Positions 61,407 to 64,000 of a stretch of 64,000 nucleotides of DNA are shown in pieces. The stretch's first letter is position 1. Each line of letters begins with the position of its first letter. The stretch comes from Larkinella punicea. GTDB lineage: Bacteria > Bacteroidota > Bacteroidia > Cytophagales > Spirosomataceae. The notes below the pieces were generated by a model. It searched no databases and was not told where the DNA came from. It was given only the letters and a program-made list of their open reading frames with translations. The DNA lies in contig NZ_QOWE01000015.1 of NCBI RefSeq assembly GCF_003334855.1, forward strand, positions 1 through 64,000. Reading direction: 5' to 3'. A program made the translations under genes and the position numbers.

Positions 61407-61877
61407 TTAAATAGGTTCGACTAGGAACAACGGTTGATCGTATTCGACCGGCGTAGCGTTTTCGACCAGGACTTTGACAATCCGGCCCGCCACTTCAGAC
61501 TCGATCTCGTTGAAGAGTTTCATGGCTTCGATGATGCAAACCGTTTTCCCCGGTTTCACCTCGTCGCCTATTTCCACGAATGACGGAGAGTCCGGACCCG
61601 CTGAGCGGTAGAAGGTTCCGATCATGGGCGATTTGATGGTCAGGTAGTTGTTCGCTTCTGCTTTGGGAGCCGGAGTGGGCGCAGGGGTCGAAACCGCCTG
61701 TGGAGCAGCGGGAGCCGGTTGTTGCAGGACGGGTTGCGCAAGCGGCTGAGCCGAAGAAACCGGAGTCTGACCGTATCGTTTTACGTTCAGTTTCAGCTCG
61801 TTGGTTTCAATACTGACCTCATCCAGTCCCGATTGGGCGATGAAATCAATAAGATTCTGAATGTCTTTCGTGTCCAT
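61407..61877 (-). CDS. accB: Acetyl-CoA carboxylase biotin carboxyl carrier protein
   Basis: A 156-residue carrier. The N-terminal helix pair (IQNLIDFIAQSGLDEVSIET) is followed by a Pro/Ala-rich linker (about residues 38-75) and the biotinyl domain, with the modified Lys120 in EAMKLFNEIES (MKL rather than MKM). Swings between AccC and the AccA/AccD transferase. Between efp and accC in the operon, with palindromes on both sides. Confidence 0.95.
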   Translation of the reverse strand: MDTKDIQNLIDFIAQSGLDEVSIETNELKLNVKRYGQTPVSSAQPLAQPVLQQPAPAAPQAVSTPAPTPAPKAEANNYLTIKSPMIGTFYRSAGPDSPSFVEIGDEVKPGKTVCIIEAMKLFNEIESEVAGRIVKVLVENATPVEYDQPLFLVEPI

Positions 61878-61886
61878 GTTTTTCTA

Positions 61887-61964
61887 AATGATGAAGGATG
61901 AATGATGAGCGATGAATGAAAAGACTGGAAACCATTCATCGTTCATCGTTCTTCATTCATCATT
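61887..61964. repeat. Imperfect 32-bp-arm palindrome (family C) between efp and accB
   Basis: Arms 61887-61918 and 61933-61964 pair with five deviations, two of which are G-T. The arm is a run of GATGAA/GATGAG units like those at 34787. The loop is 14 nt. Confidence 0.8.
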
Positions 61965-61968
61965 CTTT

Positions 61969-62532
61969 TTATTTAACTCGTTCTACGTAATCGCGGGTAC
62001 GGGTATCGACTCGGATTTTGTCACCCTGTTCGATAAACAGCGGTACCATAATGGTGGCACCGGTCGACACGTCTACTTTCTTTTTGGCGCTGTTGGCCGT
62101 ATCGCCCCGGATTCCCGGTTCTGAATAGGTCACTTCCAATTCCACAAAAGGCGGTAATTCGCACGTCAACGGCGTATCGGTTTCGGCGTTGATCAATATT
62201 TCAACTTCCTGGCCTTCTTTCATCAAATCAGCCCCCTCAACAATTTTATCCGTCAGATTGATCTGATCGAACGTTTCATTGTCCATGAAATTATAGCCTG
62301 CCTCATCTTTATACAGGAACTGAAATTTCCGGCGTTCTACCCGTACCGGATAAATCGTCACCCCGGCGTTGAACGTATTGTCGAGTACTTTACCCGACGT
62401 TAAACTTTTCAGTTTGGTACGGACAAAAGCGCCACCTTTTCCGGGCTTAACATGTTGAAATTCAGTAATCTGGAACAGGTCGTGGTTAAATTGAATAACG
62501 AGTCCGTTCCGAATGTCTGCGGTCGTTGCCAT
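61969..62532 (-). CDS. efp: Elongation factor P
   Basis: A 187-residue translation factor that relieves polyproline stalling. The N-terminal domain carries the tip Lys32 in VKPGKGGAFVRTKL, so it is a lysine-type EF-P (not the Arg/rhamnose type); the modifying enzyme is not in the window. Domains II and III contain LTDKIVEGADLMKEGQEV and GDKIRVDTRTRDYVERV. Its position between fabH and accB is a common cluster in Bacteroidota. Confidence 0.97.
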   Translation of the reverse strand: MATTADIRNGLVIQFNHDLFQITEFQHVKPGKGGAFVRTKLKSLTSGKVLDNTFNAGVTIYPVRVERRKFQFLYKDEAGYNFMDNETFDQINLTDKIVEGADLMKEGQEVEILINAETDTPLTCELPPFVELEVTYSEPGIRGDTANSAKKKVDVSTGATIMVPLFIEQGDKIRVDTRTRDYVERVK

Positions 62533-62554
62533 GGTTTTGAACTATGATTATACT

Positions 62555-62635
62555 GATTATACTGATTAACCTGAACCGGACTATGCTAATTTTAATGATT
62601 ACGCAATTTTTAAATCATAGTTAATCAGTGTAATC
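62555..62635. repeat. Imperfect palindrome between fabH and efp
   Basis: GATTATACTGATTAAC (62555-62570) pairs with 62620-62635 with a single G-T deviation, loop 49 nt. A direct GATTATACT repeat precedes the left arm. It is the weakest of the set. Confidence 0.6.
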
Positions 62636-62648
62636 CGGGTTCAGACAA

Positions 62649-63635
62649 TCAAATTGCCCACTTCAGGTAAATTGCTCCCCAGGTAAATCCGCCACCAAAA
62701 GCGGCCAGAATCAAATTATCGCCCTTGTTCAACTGCGATTCGTAGTCGAACAGGCAAAGCGGGATGGTTGCTGCGGTGGTATTGCCGTATTTATGAATAT
62801 TGAGCATGACCCGGTCCATGCCCAGGCCCATGCGGTTTGCGGTGGCTTCAATAATGCGTTTGTTCGCCTGATGCGGTACCAGCCAGGCGACATCGCTGCC
62901 TTTCAGGTGGTTGCGCTCCATGATTTCGGCGGATACGTCGGCCATATTCTTGACCGCAAATTTAAACACCGACGGTCCGTCCTGGTAGACGTAGTGCCAG
63001 CGTTTATCGATGGTCTCGTGGGTGGGTGGGTAACGGCTTCCGCCGGCTTTCTGAACCAGATGGTTCTGGCCGGAACCATCGGAGCGAATGATGGAATCGA
63101 TGATGCCGTTGTCTTCCGTTGTGGGTTCCAGCAAAACCGCACCGGCACCGTCGCCAAACAACACGCAGGTGGTTCGGTCGGTATAGTCGACAATGGCCGA
63201 CATTTTATCGGCACCCACCACAACCACTTTCTTGTATTTTCCAGTTTCGATGAACTGAGAACCAATCGTTAGCGCATACAGAAAGCCCGAACAGGCGGCC
63301 TGAATATCGAAGCTCCCGACGGCCCGGATGCCGGTCATGTCACAAATCAGATTGGCCGTCGACGGAAAAACGTAATCCGGTGTGGTGGTGGCACAGATCA
63401 GCAGTTCAATTTCTGCGGGTTCCGTACCGGTTTTAGCCAGCAGGCCTTCCACGGCTTTGGCCGCCATGTGCGACGTGCCCAGGCCTTCACCTTTCAAGAT
63501 ATGCCGTTCTTTGATACCGGTGCGGCTGGTGATCCATTCGTCACTGGTATCCACCATTTTCTCCAACTCCGCGTTGGTCAGGATGTAGTCCGGTACATAG
63601 CCGTATACGCCCGTAATTGCCGCTTTACTGTTCAT
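62649..63635 (-). CDS. fabH: Beta-ketoacyl-ACP synthase III
   Basis: A 328-residue KAS III that condenses acetyl- or branched acyl-CoA with malonyl-ACP to start fatty-acid synthesis. The catalytic Cys is in [13 protein letters not shown] (about residue 113), His in [11 protein letters not shown] and Asn in [12 protein letters not shown]. The upstream extension to 63686 lies in the palindrome region, so ATG 63635 ([17 protein letters not shown]) is chosen. Downstream of plsX, as is typical. Confidence 0.96.
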   Translation of the reverse strand: MNSKAAITGVYGYVPDYILTNAELEKMVDTSDEWITSRTGIKERHILKGEGLGTSHMAAKAVEGLLAKTGTEPAEIELLICATTTPDYVFPSTANLICDMTGIRAVGSFDIQAACSGFLYALTIGSQFIETGKYKKVVVVGADKMSAIVDYTDRTTCVLFGDGAGAVLLEPTTEDNGIIDSIIRSDGSGQNHLVQKAGGSRYPPTHETIDKRWHYVYQDGPSVFKFAVKNMADVSAEIMERNHLKGSDVAWLVPHQANKRIIEATANRMGLGMDRVMLNIHKYGNTTAATIPLCLFDYESQLNKGDNLILAAFGGGFTWGAIYLKWAI

Positions 63636-63659
63636 ACTCGGGGGTGCAATCAATTTTAC

Positions 63660-63744
63660 AGACAAGAGAGGATAGACATGAGACAAGAGAATTCGATCGT
63701 ACTTGTGCCGGAATCTTTTGTCTCATGTCTGTCCTCTTTTGTCT
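63660..63744. repeat. 31-bp-arm palindrome (family A) between plsX and fabH
   Basis: Arms 63660-63690 and 63714-63744 with three deviations, all of which become G-U pairs in RNA. Core AGACATGAGACAAGAGA is shared with the repeats around fadN and fadA. The loop is 23 nt. Confidence 0.85.
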
Positions 63745-63748
63745 CATT

Positions 63749-64000
63749 TTAACTTAAAGCCTGTGCGATTTTCGTATAAGCGTTGGATTCTACCTGCTTT
63801 TTTGCCAGACTAAGCATATTTTTAATGGCCAACGGCGACGAGATCCCGTGGGCAATAATGACATTTCCATTAACACCCACAATCGGACTACCACCCACTG
63901 ATTCATAGTTGGTTTTGTCCGTAAACTCGTGGCTCAGGCCCAGTTCTTTGGTCATTTCGTAAATCGACTCGCCCATTTTGAACAGGATATTGCCCGTAAA
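63749..64000 (-). CDS. plsX: Phosphate acyltransferase PlsX, C-terminal part (cut by window end)
   Basis: The last 83 residues of PlsX, which converts acyl-ACP to acyl-phosphate for phospholipid synthesis. The segment FTGNILFKMGESIYEM continues beyond the window edge, followed by the conserved NYESVGGSPIVGVNGNVIIA and SSPLAIKNML. The true start is outside the window. First visible gene of the minus-strand plsX-fabH-efp-accB-accC operon. Confidence 0.9.
   Translation of the reverse strand, partial: FTGNILFKMGESIYEMTKELGLSHEFTDKTNYESVGGSPIVGVNGNVIIAHGISSPLAIKNMLSLAKKQVESNAYTKIAQALS

Overview
The window looks like chromosome of a Bacteroidota member, most likely Cytophagales close to Spirosoma/Larkinella (lineage is inference). 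Supporting signs are a TonB-dependent receptor followed by a GLPGLI-family protein, a type IX secretion sorting tail, LytTR and LytS-type signalling, TAnnTTTG promoter elements, and a general lack of Shine-Dalgarno sites. Coding density is high. I found no rRNA, tRNA, CRISPR array or intact prophage.

Layout. 1-8 kb: a sodium/solute symporter, a conserved protein of unknown function, a gamma-glutamylcyclotransferase-like protein, an S41 protease lipoprotein, a small secreted protein and a beta-propeller protein. 7.6-16.8 kb: a fatty-acid beta-oxidation locus of marR regulator, fadN, fadA and fadE. Three near-identical 12-16 bp palindromes at the marR and fadE promoters look like the operators of this MarR protein. 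A degenerate MltD-like LysM protein and a four-helix-bundle gene lie inside the locus. 17-25 kb: a giant alpha-2-macroglobulin lipoprotein, a 66-aa orphan gene with its own promoter and terminator, and a GH9 glycosidase with a histone-like basic tail. 25-36.6 kb: a histidine kinase/LytTR pair, a CsgG-like protein, a divergent polysaccharide deacetylase, the TonB receptor/GLPGLI pair and a GMC oxidoreductase.

36.6-40.4 kb is accessory: a broken REP-associated transposase (RAYT) flanked by matching palindromes and split by an IS5/IS1031-type element, then a LexA-like S24 repressor divergent from a Y-family polymerase. 40.5-51.6 kb: thioredoxin-like protein, transglutaminase-like protein, mscL, then a partial division/cell-wall cluster murD-ftsW-murG-murC-ftsQ-ftsA-ftsZ. 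51.7-59.7 kb: FMN reductase, AlkD-like glycosylase, accD, a DUF4160/DUF2442 pair, a radical SAM protein, a LytS-type kinase, a T9SS cargo protein, an enoyl-CoA hydratase-like protein and an NTF2-like protein. 59.9-64 kb: the fatty-acid synthesis operon plsX-fabH-efp-accB-accC on the minus strand, with plsX cut by the window end.

The most unusual feature is spread over the whole window. Many gene junctions hold long, often perfect palindromes (arms 24-43 nt) built from 7-9 nt degenerate repeats. They fall into a few sequence families, some pairs share loop sequence in opposite orientation, and they often begin inside the stop codon of the flanking gene. Six of the nine convergent junctions carry one, and several more sit inside operons, including the division cluster and the acc operon. 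One family brackets the RAYT remnant, which suggests at least part of this set is a REP-like system.
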